From: Corallococcus soli
GTDB taxonomy: Bacteria; Myxococcota; Myxococcia; Myxococcales; Myxococcaceae
Direction: 5' to 3'
Assembly (NCBI RefSeq): GCF_014930455.1
Contig: NZ_JAAIYO010000001.1
Coordinates: 1,426,001 to 1,490,000, forward strand
Length of the DNA: 64,000 nt
Shown here: positions 1-8,110 of the stretch, in pieces
Numbering within the stretch: the stretch's first letter is position 1
Layout: every line of letters starts with the position of its first letter
Position numbers and translations under genes: made by a program
Notes under the pieces: model-generated
The model's input: only the letters and a program-made list of their open reading frames with translations
What the model was told of the DNA's origin: nothing
Databases searched by the model: none

Positions 1-499
1 CCTTCGCCGTCAGCTTCGTGGGCGCCTTGCCCAGGCCCGCCGGGATGTCGGACACGTTGCCCGTCAGGCTGTCGAACTGGCCCTTCGCATCCAGGTGGCC
101 GATGACCTGCTCACCGGAGACCTTCACGCCCTCGTGCATGCGGTCCAGGCGCACGTGCGTCATGCCCAGCTGGTCCCGCTCCACCGAACGGGGGGAGAAC
201 GCCGCGCCGCCGGTGATGCCGCCCAGCTGCGGGTGCTTCTGGTTCACGTACGACACCGTCTGCTGCACGGCCTGCTGCGCCTGGGGGCTGCTCAGGCTCA
301 CCGGACCCGGCGTCACCTTCGTGCCCACGCCGTTCAGCGCCACCGCCGCCTTCGCCTTGGAGGGCGCGCCGGCGCTGAAGCTGGACTGGGAGCTCATCCC
401 CACCGGGCCCGCGGGCTTCGCGACGGTGTTCGTCGCCTTGGTGTCGGTGCGCTGGGAGGGGACGACGGCGGGCTTCGAGAGGTCGGTGCGAAGGGCCAT
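1..499 (-). CDS. N-terminal part of a secreted M4/M36-type metalloprotease (cut by window edge)
   Basis: This frame starts at an ATG whose first base is 499 and stays open for 166 codons to the left edge, so only the N-terminus is visible. The first 60 residues are a Ser/Ala/Pro/Thr-rich linker with no obvious hydrophobic signal. Residues from about 70 read like an FTP propeptide (fungalysin/thermolysin propeptide): HVRLDRMHEGVKVSGEQVIG followed by HLDAKGQFDSLTG. FTP domains precede zinc metalloprotease domains of the M4 or M36 families and act as folding chaperone and inhibitor. The catalytic HExxH would lie beyond the window. Myxobacteria secrete many such proteases for predation. The gene is divergent from the S4 paralogue. 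The family is fairly sure; M4 versus M36 cannot be decided here. Confidence 0.72.
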   Translation of the reverse strand, partial: MALRTDLSKPAVVPSQRTDTKATNTVAKPAGPVGMSSQSSFSAGAPSKAKAAVALNGVGTKVTPGPVSLSSPQAQQAVQQTVSYVNQKHPQLGGITGGAAFSPRSVERDQLGMTHVRLDRMHEGVKVSGEQVIGHLDAKGQFDSLTGNVSDIPAGLGKAPTKLTAK

Positions 500-577
500 G
501 GTGGTTTTCTCGGGGGAAGGGGACGGACAAATTGATTCTCGGGTCAGCCGCCCGAAGGTTGCGCGTGGGTTGAATTC

Positions 578-595
578 CGACAGGGGGATCTGTCG
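578..595. promoter_or_regulatory. Perfect 6-bp inverted repeat upstream of the metalloprotease gene
   Basis: CGACAG (578-583) and CTGTCG (590-595) are exact inverted copies separated by GGGGAT. The site lies about 80 bp upstream of the metalloprotease start in the 342-bp divergent region 500-841. It could be an operator for that gene. A 6-bp palindrome is only weak evidence in sequence this GC-rich. Confidence 0.25.
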
Positions 596-748
596 CTCAA
601 CCTCATGATTTTACTGGTGAAGTGTTCGGCCTACATTTCCCGCAAATAAACCTTCCGACCGGTAGGGAGGTGACCGGGCGGGCTGTATTTCGAAGCATTT
701 TCGAGCCCTCCCTGGCCCGCCGTCCACCCACGCCCGGTGGCTGGAAGC

Positions 749-778
749 TTGACCGCCCGCTCCCTTTGCAGGTATTGA
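749..778 (+). promoter_or_regulatory. Possible sigma70-like promoter of the S4 paralogue
   Basis: TTGACC at 749-754 (five of six bases of the consensus -35) is followed after 18 bp by TATTGA at 773-778 (a weak -10, three of six). The -10 overlaps the left arm of the palindrome at 775-803, which is the geometry expected for repression by a factor bound there. The promoter call depends mostly on the -35 match and position. Confidence 0.35.
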
Positions 779-803
779 AATTGATAGTGATTATCAATTT
801 CAA
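775..803. promoter_or_regulatory. Fur/Zur-family-like operator, perfect 12-bp arms
   Basis: The arms TTGAAATTGATA (775-786) and TATCAATTTCAA (792-803) are exact reverse complements around a 5-bp centre. The core TGATAGT-G-ATTATCA is a 7-1-7 Fur box with one mismatch. It is an AT-rich island in GC-rich DNA, 39 bp before the GTG start of an S4 protein that has lost zinc ligands. In other bacteria, zinc-free ribosomal protein paralogues are controlled by Zur. That family logic suggests zinc-responsive repression here, but Fur or another family member could bind instead. Confidence 0.72.
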
Positions 804-841
804 GTTGGCCCAGGCCAACCCGTAGGACGGAGGGACACGCC

Positions 842-1474
842 GTGGCACGAGAACTGGGACCGCGAGGGAAGATGTGTCGTCGGTTGGGCATCCCGCTGTC
901 GCGCATCAGCGCGAAGGATCCCGACAAGGACCCGGTGTTGCGCCGGCCGTATCCGCCCGGGCAGCACGGCGCGACGGCGCGCACGTCGGTGAGCGACTTC
1001 GCGCAGCGGCTGCGGGAGAAGCAGAAGCTGAAGCTGTACTACGGGCTGCTGGAGAAGCAGTGCCGCAGCGCCTTCCTGGAGGCGCGCCGGTCGCCGGGCA
1101 ACACCGGCAAGGTGCTGATGCAGCTGTTGGAGAGCCGGCTGGATGCGCTGGTGCTGCGCGCGGGCCTGGCGACGAGCATCCGCCAGGCGCGGCAGTTCGT
1201 GCGCCACGGCTACTTCCAGGTGGATGGGCGCAACGCGGACATCCCGAGCATCCGCCTGAAGCCGGGCAACGAGGTGCGCTTCCACCCCGCGCACCTGAAG
1301 CTGGCGGCGGTGCAGGACGCCTTTGGCCGGATGAAGTCCCGGCAGGTGCCCGCCTACGTGCAGGTGCTGGGCGCGGGGGAGGGCATGCGCTTCGTGCGCC
1401 TGCCGGAGCGCGAGGAGATCCCCGTGGACGTGAACGAGCCCTTCATCGTCGAGTACTACGCGCAGCGCAGCTGA
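842..1474 (+). CDS. rpsD: 30S ribosomal protein S4, zinc-site-depleted paralogue
   Basis: At 210 residues this is a full-length S4: an N-terminal arm ending in [10 protein letters not shown], then an S4 RNA-binding domain around residues 98-160. S4 binds 16S rRNA early in small-subunit assembly. In the zinc-containing type (for example Thermus) the arm carries four cysteines near positions 9, 12, 26 and 31; here only C12 remains, with G9 and no Cys in the 26-31 stretch. The gene stands alone rather than in the usual S13-S11-S4-rpoA operon, so a second rpsD is likely elsewhere. The GTG start follows AGGACGGAGGG (824-834). The Fur/Zur-like palindrome upstream suggests expression under zinc shortage (inference). 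Confidence 0.95.
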   Translation: MARELGPRGKMCRRLGIPLSRISAKDPDKDPVLRRPYPPGQHGATARTSVSDFAQRLREKQKLKLYYGLLEKQCRSAFLEARRSPGNTGKVLMQLLESRLDALVLRAGLATSIRQARQFVRHGYFQVDGRNADIPSIRLKPGNEVRFHPAHLKLAAVQDAFGRMKSRQVPAYVQVLGAGEGMRFVRLPEREEIPVDVNEPFIVEYYAQRS

Positions 1475-1484
1475 GCCACCGGCC

Positions 1485-1524
1485 CCCCTGCCGTCCGTCC
1501 GCGAGGCATGCGGGCAGGCAGGGG
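1485..1524 (+). terminator. Possible hairpin terminator after rpsD
   Basis: CCCCTGCC (1485-1492) can pair with GGCAGGGG (1517-1524) eleven bases after the S4 stop codon. The loop is 24 nt and there is no T tract, so this is a weak candidate. A second stem (1552-1560 with 1567-1575) follows just before the next gene. Confidence 0.3.
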
Positions 1525-1551
1525 AGGTCCGGGGCGCCCGCGCACCCCATC

Positions 1552-1575
1552 TTCCTCAAGGACCTTCTTGAGGGA
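1552..1575 (+). promoter_or_regulatory. Hairpin touching the ribosome-binding site of the FUSC gene
   Basis: TTCCTCAAG (1552-1560) pairs with CTTGAGGGA (1567-1575), nine pairs including one G-T, around a 6-nt loop. The right arm runs into the GGAGG used by the ATG at 1587. It may be a terminator remnant of the rpsD transcript or a translational control element; there is no T tract. Confidence 0.35.
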
Positions 1576-1586
1576 GGAGCAGCGGG

Positions 1587-3785
1587 ATGCGCGGGGACGG
1601 GGCGGAGCCGGCGGAGGGGTGGGTGGCGCCGCGCGGGGTGGCGGCCCGGGGACACCTGCCCCGTCACGTGGCCGGCCTCTTCCGCTTCCAGCCGGGCCGG
1701 CCCGCGGTGGCGGCGGGGCTGAGGACGGCGCTGGCGTTGGGCGTCCCCCTGCTGGTGTCCGCGCTCCTGCAACTGCCGCAGGCGGCGTGGGCGGGCATGG
1801 CGGGGCTGTTCGTGGCGCTGGTGGACAAGGGCGGGCCGTACCGCACGCGGGCCTGGGCCATGGGCGCGATGACGGTGCTGGGCGCGCTGGTGGGGCTCAT
1901 CATCGCGCTGCCCAGCCCCTTCTGGGTGGACGTGGCGCTGACGCTCCTCTGGGTGACGGCGTGCGGCTTCGCGCGCAGCTACGGCGACACGCCGGGCATC
2001 CTGGGCATCCTGCTGGCGAACCTGTTCGTGGTGTCGCTGGCCCTGCCGTCGCACGGGCCGGGGGCGGCGCTGATGCAGGCCGCGTACTTCGTGGCGGGCG
2101 GCGCGTGGTCCATGTTCCTGGCGCTGGTGCTGTGGCCGCTGCGGCCCTACCGCCCGGCGCGGCTCGCCATCGCCACCTGCTACGAGGAACTGGCGAACGT
2201 CGCGGACGCGGTGGCGGGCTGGCCCCTGGAGGGGCCCTCCCGCGTGGGGACGTGGGAGGCGGTGCAGCGGGCCGCGCGCATGCGCCAGTCGCTGGAGACG
2301 GCGCGCGACACGCTGGGGGCCACGCGCCAGGGGCGGCAGGAGGAGAGCGGGCGCGGCGAGCACCTGCTGGTGTTGCTGGAGGACGCGGACGCAATGTCGC
2401 TGCTGCTCACCGCGATGTCGGAGTCCCTGGACGAGGCGCCGCGCGGCGGGGCCTGCCGCGTGGCCCGCGCGGAGGCCCAGCGCGCGCTGCGGTCGCTGTC
2501 GGTGGACCTGCGGGGCGTGGTGGGCGGCCTGGTGCGGGGCACGGCGCCGGTGCCGACCGCCTGGGACGCGGAGGCGGTGACGCGGGTGGTCCACGCGGAC
2601 GGGGGGCTCCCGGAGCCAGCGCGCTCGCAGTACGCGCACGTCGCGGGCCTGCTGGGGCGTCTGCGCGAGCACGGCGCCGTGGCGGTGGACGTGGCCTCCC
2701 GGCTGGAGGGCGGAAGGCCGCTCCCCGAGCGCGACACGATGTCCTTCTCCGCGGCCCCGGGCCAGGAGCGGGGCGGGTGGGCGGTGCTGCGCGACCACCT
2801 GACGCCGCAGTCCGTGGTCTTCCGGCACGCGCTGCGGCTGGGGCTCACCGCGACGGTGGCGACGGCGCTCGCGGAGGGGCTGGGGCTCAATCACTGGTAC
2901 TGGGTGACCATCACCGTCATCGTCGTGCTGCAACCCTACGCGGGCCTCACGATGGAGAAGGGGCTGCAACGCGTGGCGGGGACGCTGGTGGGCAGCGTGC
3001 TGGCGATGGGGCTCGTGTACGTGCTGCCGGCGCGGTGGATGATGCTCGCGGTCATCGTCGGGCTCATCTGCGTGTCGGTGAGCGTGCGGCCGCTCAACTT
3101 CACCGTCTTCCAGGTGCTGCTGGCGCCCGCGCTGGTGCTGCTCGCCGAAATCCAGACGGGGGACTGGCAGCTCGCGGGCGTGCGCATCCTCAACACGCTA
3201 CTGGGGGGCGCGCTGGCGCTGCTGGGCATCCGGCTGCTGTGGCCCAGCCCCGAACACGCGCGCTTCCCGGAGGAGGTGGCCTCCGTGCTGCGGGCGGGCC
3301 GGGACTACCTGCGGGAGGTGGCGCGGACGCCGGTGCCCGCGGAGCCGGAGCTGCGCGCGGCGCGGCGCAGGGTGGGCGTGGCGCTGTTGTCCGCGGAGGC
3401 GTCCTTCCAGCGGATGCTCAGCGAATGGAAGGGCCCCGCGAAGGAGCTGGAGCCGGGCATGGCGCTCATCACCTTCGCCCGGCGCTTCACGGCGGCGGTG
3501 ACGGCCCTGGCCGCGAGCCGGGCCTGGCACCCGACGTCCGACCTGGGGCCGGTGGTGCGCTACGCCTCGGACGCGCTGGAGGAGCTGGCCGCGGCGCTGG
3601 TGGCGCGCCGCGTGCCGAGCGGACTCAAGCGCGAGGCGCCCTCCCTGGAGGGTACGGACGCGCTGGAGCGCACGCAGGTGTCACGGCTGGTGCGCCAGCT
3701 GGGCGTGCTCCACCGCGCGGTGGAGCGCATGCCGCCGGCCCTGCGCGCGGCGGAGGACGGCGGCGCCCGGCCCGTCCCCGCTTGA
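1587..3785 (+). CDS. FUSC-family inner-membrane protein (putative aromatic/weak-acid exporter type)
   Basis: This 732-residue protein has two hydrophobic blocks, residues about 45-165 and about 415-555, flanked by soluble Ala/Arg/Glu-rich segments. The second block (around residue 430, HWYWVTITVIVVLQPYAG) is the hallmark of the FUSC/FusC-YccS-AaeB superfamily, where tandem half-barrels of helices form an exporter-like membrane domain. The substrate cannot be read from sequence; family members are linked to fusaric acid or aromatic carboxylate efflux. The ATG at 1587 is preceded by GGGAGGAGC. A stem formed by 1552-1560 and 1567-1575 includes part of that Shine-Dalgarno region and could affect initiation. 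No periplasmic adaptor or outer-membrane partner gene is adjacent. Confidence 0.85.
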   Translation: MRGDGAEPAEGWVAPRGVAARGHLPRHVAGLFRFQPGRPAVAAGLRTALALGVPLLVSALLQLPQAAWAGMAGLFVALVDKGGPYRTRAWAMGAMTVLGALVGLIIALPSPFWVDVALTLLWVTACGFARSYGDTPGILGILLANLFVVSLALPSHGPGAALMQAAYFVAGGAWSMFLALVLWPLRPYRPARLAIATCYEELANVADAVAGWPLEGPSRVGTWEAVQRAARMRQSLETARDTLGATRQGRQEESGRGEHLLVLLEDADAMSLLLTAMSESLDEAPRGGACRVARAEAQRALRSLSVDLRGVVGGLVRGTAPVPTAWDAEAVTRVVHADGGLPEPARSQYAHVAGLLGRLREHGAVAVDVASRLEGGRPLPERDTMSFSAAPGQERGGWAVLRDHLTPQSVVFRHALRLGLTATVATALAEGLGLNHWYWVTITVIVVLQPYAGLTMEKGLQRVAGTLVGSVLAMGLVYVLPARWMMLAVIVGLICVSVSVRPLNFTVFQVLLAPALVLLAEIQTGDWQLAGVRILNTLLGGALALLGIRLLWPSPEHARFPEEVASVLRAGRDYLREVARTPVPAEPELRAARRRVGVALLSAEASFQRMLSEWKGPAKELEPGMALITFARRFTAAVTALAASRAWHPTSDLGPVVRYASDALEELAAALVARRVPSGLKREAPSLEGTDALERTQVSRLVRQLGVLHRAVERMPPALRAAEDGGARPVPA

Positions 3786-3807
3786 GGCGCGCGCTATCCG
3801 GTCCGCG

Positions 3808-5403
3808 TCAGGCCCGCTCCAGCTTGATGAGCAGCCGGCGCAGGTCCTCGTTGACGCGCACGAAGTTGGTGTTGCCCTTCTCGTCCTCCAACTGCTTGCG
3901 CATGGCGGGCAGGGACGCCTCGCGCAGCTTCTTCGCGGCGGCGGGCTCGTCCGTCAGCCAGTCCACCGCCTGGATGACCGTGGCGCGCGCCTCGGTGTTC
4001 TTCTCCGTGAGCCGCGTGGCCAGCGTCGGGCCCTGGTCCGCAGCGCCCGAGCGCCCCAGCTCCAGCGCCGCGCGCTCCAGCAGCACCGCGTCCGCCTTGG
4101 CCAGCCGCTGCGACCAGCAGGCCGCGTCGCCGGTGCACGCCTGCGCCGCCTCCAGCACCGCGCCGTGGCCCAGCACCAGGTCCGCGCGCTTCTTGCCCAG
4201 CGCCGCCGCGTCCTCGCAGCCCTCCTCGCCCGTCACCTTGCAGTCCGCCGCGGTGCGCGCGGGCTCCGCGGCGGCCAGCTTCGCCAGCATCGGCTGCTCC
4301 CGCGCGTCCCCGAGCAGCGCGATGCCCTTCAGCGCCACCTCCCGCGCGTACCAGTCCGGGCTGCCCGCCGCCTTCTCCAGCGCGGGGAGCGCATCCCGGC
4401 TGCCCACGAGCGTCAGGGCGCGCACGTAGACGTCCCGCACCGTGGGGTCCGGCTCCGACACGAGCGCCGACAGCGGCTTCACCGCCTCCGGGGCCCTCAT
4501 CCGCCCGAGCGAATCCGCGGCCTGCATCCGCACCAGCGCCTGAATCTGCGGATCCGAGTGCGTGAACGACAGCTGCTTCACCAGCGGCGCCACCGCGCGC
4601 TTGTCCTTCAAGTCGCCCAGCACCTGCGCGACCTTCATCGGGTAGCTGGCCGGGTTGACGCCCTGGGCCTTCGCCCACGTGAGCAGCTCCGGGTCCTTGC
4701 CCTCCAGCGCCGGCAGGAGCGCGTCCGCCGCGGGCGCGCCCATCTGGTACAGCGCGAAGCTGCTCTCCACGTAGAAGGACACGCCCCGGCGCTCCTTCGT
4801 CAGCGTGCGCAGCAGGGCGGGGATGGCGCGCGGGTCGCCAATATGCCCCAGCGCCTCAATCGCCTTCTTGTTGAGGAAGGGCTCCGCGGCCTCGTCCGTC
4901 GCCAGCTGGATGAGCGTGTCCACCGCCGGCTTCGCCTTCAGCGCGCCCAGCACCTGGACGGCCTCGATGCGCGTGTAGTTGTCCTTGCTGCGCAGCAGCG
5001 GCACCAGCGAAGGCACCGCGCGCGCATCCCCAATCTTCCCCAGCGCGCCGACGATGGCCTTGTTCACCTGCTGCTCGGAGGAGTCGCTCGCGGAGGGGTC
5101 CAACGCCGCCGTCAGCGGCTCCAGCGAGGACGGGTGGTGCAGGTCCCCCAGCGTCCGCGCCACCGCCGCCTTCACCTCCGGCTTGCGCTCCGAGGTCAGC
5201 CGCGCGTGCAGGAAGGGCAGGAACGCCTCGTTCACGTTGCCGGACGTGCGCAGCGACTCAATGACTCGCACGCGGTCGTCCGCGCGGCGGGCCCCCTCCA
5301 GACTGGACTGCCAGTACTCCGGCGTCTTCGGGTCCTCCTTCTTGCATCCACCGAGCGTGAGGCAGGACACCGCCAGGGACAGGGCGACGAATGAGCGGGA
5401 CAT
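3808..5403 (-). CDS. HEAT-repeat lipoprotein
   Basis: The best start is the ATG at 5403, directly after AAAGGAG, giving 531 residues with a lipoprotein signal ending in a LGGC lipobox. A longer in-frame extension upstream overlaps the divergent gene and lacks signal character. The mature protein is a run of about 30-residue helical repeats of HEAT/PBS-lyase type (for example VARTLGDLHHPSSLEPLTAA, IVGALGKIGDARAVPSLVPL), which form a solenoid for protein binding. Later repeats are more divergent and carry a short Cys-containing insertion around codons at 4210-4250. It should sit on the periplasmic face of the inner or outer membrane. The partner is unknown. Confidence 0.88.
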   Translation of the reverse strand: MSRSFVALSLAVSCLTLGGCKKEDPKTPEYWQSSLEGARRADDRVRVIESLRTSGNVNEAFLPFLHARLTSERKPEVKAAVARTLGDLHHPSSLEPLTAALDPSASDSSEQQVNKAIVGALGKIGDARAVPSLVPLLRSKDNYTRIEAVQVLGALKAKPAVDTLIQLATDEAAEPFLNKKAIEALGHIGDPRAIPALLRTLTKERRGVSFYVESSFALYQMGAPAADALLPALEGKDPELLTWAKAQGVNPASYPMKVAQVLGDLKDKRAVAPLVKQLSFTHSDPQIQALVRMQAADSLGRMRAPEAVKPLSALVSEPDPTVRDVYVRALTLVGSRDALPALEKAAGSPDWYAREVALKGIALLGDAREQPMLAKLAAAEPARTAADCKVTGEEGCEDAAALGKKRADLVLGHGAVLEAAQACTGDAACWSQRLAKADAVLLERAALELGRSGAADQGPTLATRLTEKNTEARATVIQAVDWLTDEPAAAKKLREASLPAMRKQLEDEKGNTNFVRVNEDLRRLLIKLERA

Positions 5404-5411
5404 GGGGCTCC

Positions 5412-5471
5412 TTTGCGTCCAAAAGTCTGCGCTGCCGTCGGGTGTAGACCTGACGTGTCGAAGGACGCAAA
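5412..5471. promoter_or_regulatory. Long-range 9-bp inverted repeat in a divergent promoter region
   Basis: TTTGCGTCC (5412-5420) and GGACGCAAA (5463-5471) are exact inverted copies 42 bp apart, between the divergent starts at 5403 and 5507. In the leftward transcript the proximal arm lies directly against the AAAGGAG Shine-Dalgarno sequence, so the pair could be two operator half-sites or an RNA stem that masks initiation. Confidence 0.4.
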
Positions 5472-5506
5472 CCTCCACCGACTCCTGGGGTACGCTGGTC
5501 AACGAC

Positions 5507-6097
5507 ATGGCCCTCGCCGAAGACAGTCGTAACGCGTCGCGTCCGAACATCCTGCGTCGGACGTACCTGCTCGACCGGGAGTTCCAGCTCAAATACATCC
5601 TGCTGCTCACGGGGATGGGGGCGGGGAGCATGCTGCTGTTCGGCGTGCTCGCGCACCAGGGGCTGCGGATGTCCACCGAAGGCGGGCTGTCGGGCGAGGA
5701 GACGCTCTGGTGGCTCACCGGCGCCGCCACCGTGGGCATGGGCATCGCGCTGGGCCTGTTCGGGCTGCTCTTCACGCACCGTGTGGCGGGCCCCGTCCAC
5801 GTGATGAGCCTCTACGTCGCGGCGCTCGCGGCCGGCCGCTACCCGCGCCTGCGCCCCCTGCGGCGCAAGGACGAGCTGCGCGCCTTCTTCGGGCGCTTCA
5901 GCGAGGCGGTGGACCGCATCCGTCAGCGCGAGGCCGACGAGGCCCTGGCGCTGGAGCAGGCGCTGTCGGTGCTCAAGGCGCTGGGCACCACCCCCGAAGC
6001 GCGCGAAGCCCTGGCCACGCTGGAGTCCCTGCGTGCGCGCAAGCGGCAGGCGGTGGACACCTCCGCCCCGTCCGCCTCCTTCAAGTCCGTGGCCTGA
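5507..6097 (+). CDS. Two-helix membrane protein with HAMP-like segment and coiled tail
   Basis: This 196-residue protein has two predicted membrane helices (about residues 30-50 and 68-90). A segment beginning FTHRVAGPVHVMSLYVAALA and ending near DELRAFFGRFSEAVDRI resembles the HAMP-like juxtamembrane region seen in several small myxobacterial and deltaproteobacterial proteins. The rest is a charged helical tail. There is no output domain, so it may relay signals by interaction or act as a small membrane scaffold. The start is the ATG at 5507; an in-frame extension further upstream lies over the divergent lipoprotein gene. Function is not known. Confidence 0.75.
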   Translation: MALAEDSRNASRPNILRRTYLLDREFQLKYILLLTGMGAGSMLLFGVLAHQGLRMSTEGGLSGEETLWWLTGAATVGMGIALGLFGLLFTHRVAGPVHVMSLYVAALAAGRYPRLRPLRRKDELRAFFGRFSEAVDRIRQREADEALALEQALSVLKALGTTPEAREALATLESLRARKRQAVDTSAPSASFKSVA

Positions 6098-6140
6098 GGC
6101 CCGGGCCCCCCTCCACTTCCCTCGAAGGGACTCCCCTCAC

Positions 6141-7076
6141 ATGAGCCGCCCCCGCATCGTCTTCATGGGCACGCCCGAGTTCGCCGTGGCCTCGCTGGAG
6201 GCCTGCTTCGACGTCGGTGACGTCGTGGCCGTCGTCACCCAGCCGGACAAGCCCAAGGGCCGCAGCGGCGCCCCCACCGCGCCCCCGGTGAAGGAGCGCG
6301 CGCTGGAGAGGGGCCTGCCGGTGCTCCAGCCGCAGAAGCTGCGCACGCCGCCCTTCGCGGAGGAGCTGCGCCAGTACGCCCCCGACGTCTGCGTGGTGAC
6401 GGCCTACGGGAAGATCCTCCCCAAGGACCTGCTGGCCCTGCCGGTGAAGGGCTGCGTCAACGTGCACGCGTCGCTGCTGCCGCGCTTCCGGGGCGCGGCG
6501 CCCATCCAGTGGGCCATCGCGCACGGCGACGCCCAGACGGGCGTGACGCTGATGGTGATGGACGAGGGCCTGGACACGGGCCCCATGCTGGCGACGAAGC
6601 AGCTGCCCATCGCCCCGGACGAGACGAGCGCCACGCTGCACACGAAGCTGGCCGCGCTGGGCGGGGACCTGCTGCGTGAATCCCTGCCGCGCTACCTGCG
6701 CGGGGAGCTGGCGCCCGCGCCCCAGCCGTCCGAGGGCATGGTGCTGGCGCCCATCATCGACAAGGAGGACGCGAAGCTGGACTTCACGAAGTCCGCGGTG
6801 GAGCTGGACCGGCGCCTGCGCGCCTTCACGCCGTGGCCCGGCGCGTACACCTTGCTGTCAGGCAAGGTCTTCAAGGTGCACCGCATGCGCCCTGCTTCGG
6901 GAAAGGGCGCGCCCGGCACGGTGTTGTCGGCGGGGCCGGAGGGCATCGAGGTGGCGTGCGGCGAAGGGTCGCTCGTCTTCCTGGACGTCCAGCCAGAGGG
7001 CAAGCGGGTGATGCGCGCGTCCGACTTCCTCTCCGGCCACAAACTACCGCCGGGCAGTCAGCCGTTCATGTCTTGA
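6141..7076 (+). CDS. fmt: Methionyl-tRNA formyltransferase
   Basis: The 311-residue protein transfers a formyl group from 10-formyl-tetrahydrofolate to Met-tRNA(fMet), making initiator tRNA. It begins with RIVFMGTPEFAVASLEAC, typical for the N-terminal Rossmann domain. The catalytic triad N107, H109 and D145 is in place around SLLPRFRGAAPIQ and DEGLDTGPM, at the same spacing as in E. coli Fmt. The C-terminal OB-like domain begins after about residue 205. The ATG at 6141 follows GAAGGGA. Peptide deformylase, its usual genomic neighbour, is instead at 53.6 kb. It heads a co-directional group with the AroQ-like gene and rsmB. Confidence 0.97.
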   Translation: MSRPRIVFMGTPEFAVASLEACFDVGDVVAVVTQPDKPKGRSGAPTAPPVKERALERGLPVLQPQKLRTPPFAEELRQYAPDVCVVTAYGKILPKDLLALPVKGCVNVHASLLPRFRGAAPIQWAIAHGDAQTGVTLMVMDEGLDTGPMLATKQLPIAPDETSATLHTKLAALGGDLLRESLPRYLRGELAPAPQPSEGMVLAPIIDKEDAKLDFTKSAVELDRRLRAFTPWPGAYTLLSGKVFKVHRMRPASGKGAPGTVLSAGPEGIEVACGEGSLVFLDVQPEGKRVMRASDFLSGHKLPPGSQPFMS

Positions 7077-7144
7077 GTGTGCGCCCCCGAGCGCCACGTG
7101 GAATCTTCGCGCCTTGAAGCCGGGCGTCCCTGGGAGTCTTGTCG

Positions 7145-8110
7145 ATGGGCATGAAGCTGCTGGTGTTGCACGGACCGAACCTCAACCTCCTGGGCGAGCG
7201 CGAGGACACCGCCGGGGGCCGCCTGTCGGACCTCGACGCGGCCCTGCGCGCGAAGGCGAAGGCGCTGGGCCTGGAGCTGAAAATCGTCCAGTCCAACCAC
7301 GAGGGCGTGCTCATCGACACGCTGCACGCCGAGCGCAAGGGCGTGGAGGGCATCGTCATCAACCCGGCGGGCCTCTTCACGTCCTACGCGCTGAAGGAGG
7401 CGCTGGAGGCGGTGGGGCTGCCCGCCATCGAAGTGCTGCTCAAGCCCCCCGCGCGCGAGTCCGTGGTCGCGGAGGCGTGCGCGATGCAGGTGCTGGGGCT
7501 GCACGGCTTCGACCCCTACTTCCAGGCGCTGGAGACGTTCGCCAGCGGCATCTTCCACCCCGCCATCCCCGGGCCGGTGAAGACGCTGGGGCGCCGCAAG
7601 GGCAAGGGCGCGGCCTCGCCGGAGGCCGGCGCCTCCCGGCCAGCGCCCCGGCTGGTGGGCAAGGTGCATCCGCTCAAGGGCGGCCCGGCGGCCCCGCTGC
7701 CCCTGGCGACCCCCGCGCGCTCGCTGGCGCGCACGGCGGAGGCGGGCGGGCACCTGAAGACGCTGGGCCGCAAGTCGACGACGTCCTCCGACGCGAAGTC
7801 GGAGGGCCGGGCGGGCAAGACGCTGGGCCGCGCGGCGAAGGCGGGGGCCACGCCCGCGTCGGACCTGCTCACCCGGGCGCTGGTGCGCCAGAAGATCGCG
7901 GACCGGCTGGCCGGAAGACTCAGTGAGGCGGAACTGGCCACCTGGGCACGCGCGAAGTATCAGCAGGTCCAGCGTGGCGAACCCGCGGAGAGTGGCCACC
8001 GCGACCTCCTGGAGGAAAGCCTCCAGAGCCTCACCCTGTCCCATCTGCCCGCGACGCGGATGTCGGACGAGCAACTGGTGGATTTGATGACCCGGCTGGA
8101 AGAAGGATGA
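7145..8110 (+). CDS. Degenerate type II dehydroquinase (AroQ-like) with a long C-terminal tail
   Basis: Residues 3-145 are clearly AroQ fold: LLVLHGPNLNLLGERE, QSNHEGVLIDTLH and IVINPAGLFTSYALKEAL are all recognisable. Key catalytic positions are changed: the Tyr/Phe loop reads REDTAGG, the histidine of the normal G-A-x-x-H motif is absent, and the E-V-H motif is EVL. 3-Dehydroquinate dehydration is therefore doubtful. A tail of about 175 residues follows, with three KTLGR motifs in a basic Ala/Gly/Pro-rich linker and a helical C-terminal domain of about 80 residues. Normal AroQ is about 150 residues. I prefer ATG 7145 (GGGAG 8 bp upstream) over TTG 7139. It overlaps rsmB by 4 bp, so the two are probably coupled. 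Confidence 0.85.
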   Translation: MGMKLLVLHGPNLNLLGEREDTAGGRLSDLDAALRAKAKALGLELKIVQSNHEGVLIDTLHAERKGVEGIVINPAGLFTSYALKEALEAVGLPAIEVLLKPPARESVVAEACAMQVLGLHGFDPYFQALETFASGIFHPAIPGPVKTLGRRKGKGAASPEAGASRPAPRLVGKVHPLKGGPAAPLPLATPARSLARTAEAGGHLKTLGRKSTTSSDAKSEGRAGKTLGRAAKAGATPASDLLTRALVRQKIADRLAGRLSEAELATWARAKYQQVQRGEPAESGHRDLLEESLQSLTLSHLPATRMSDEQLVDLMTRLEEG

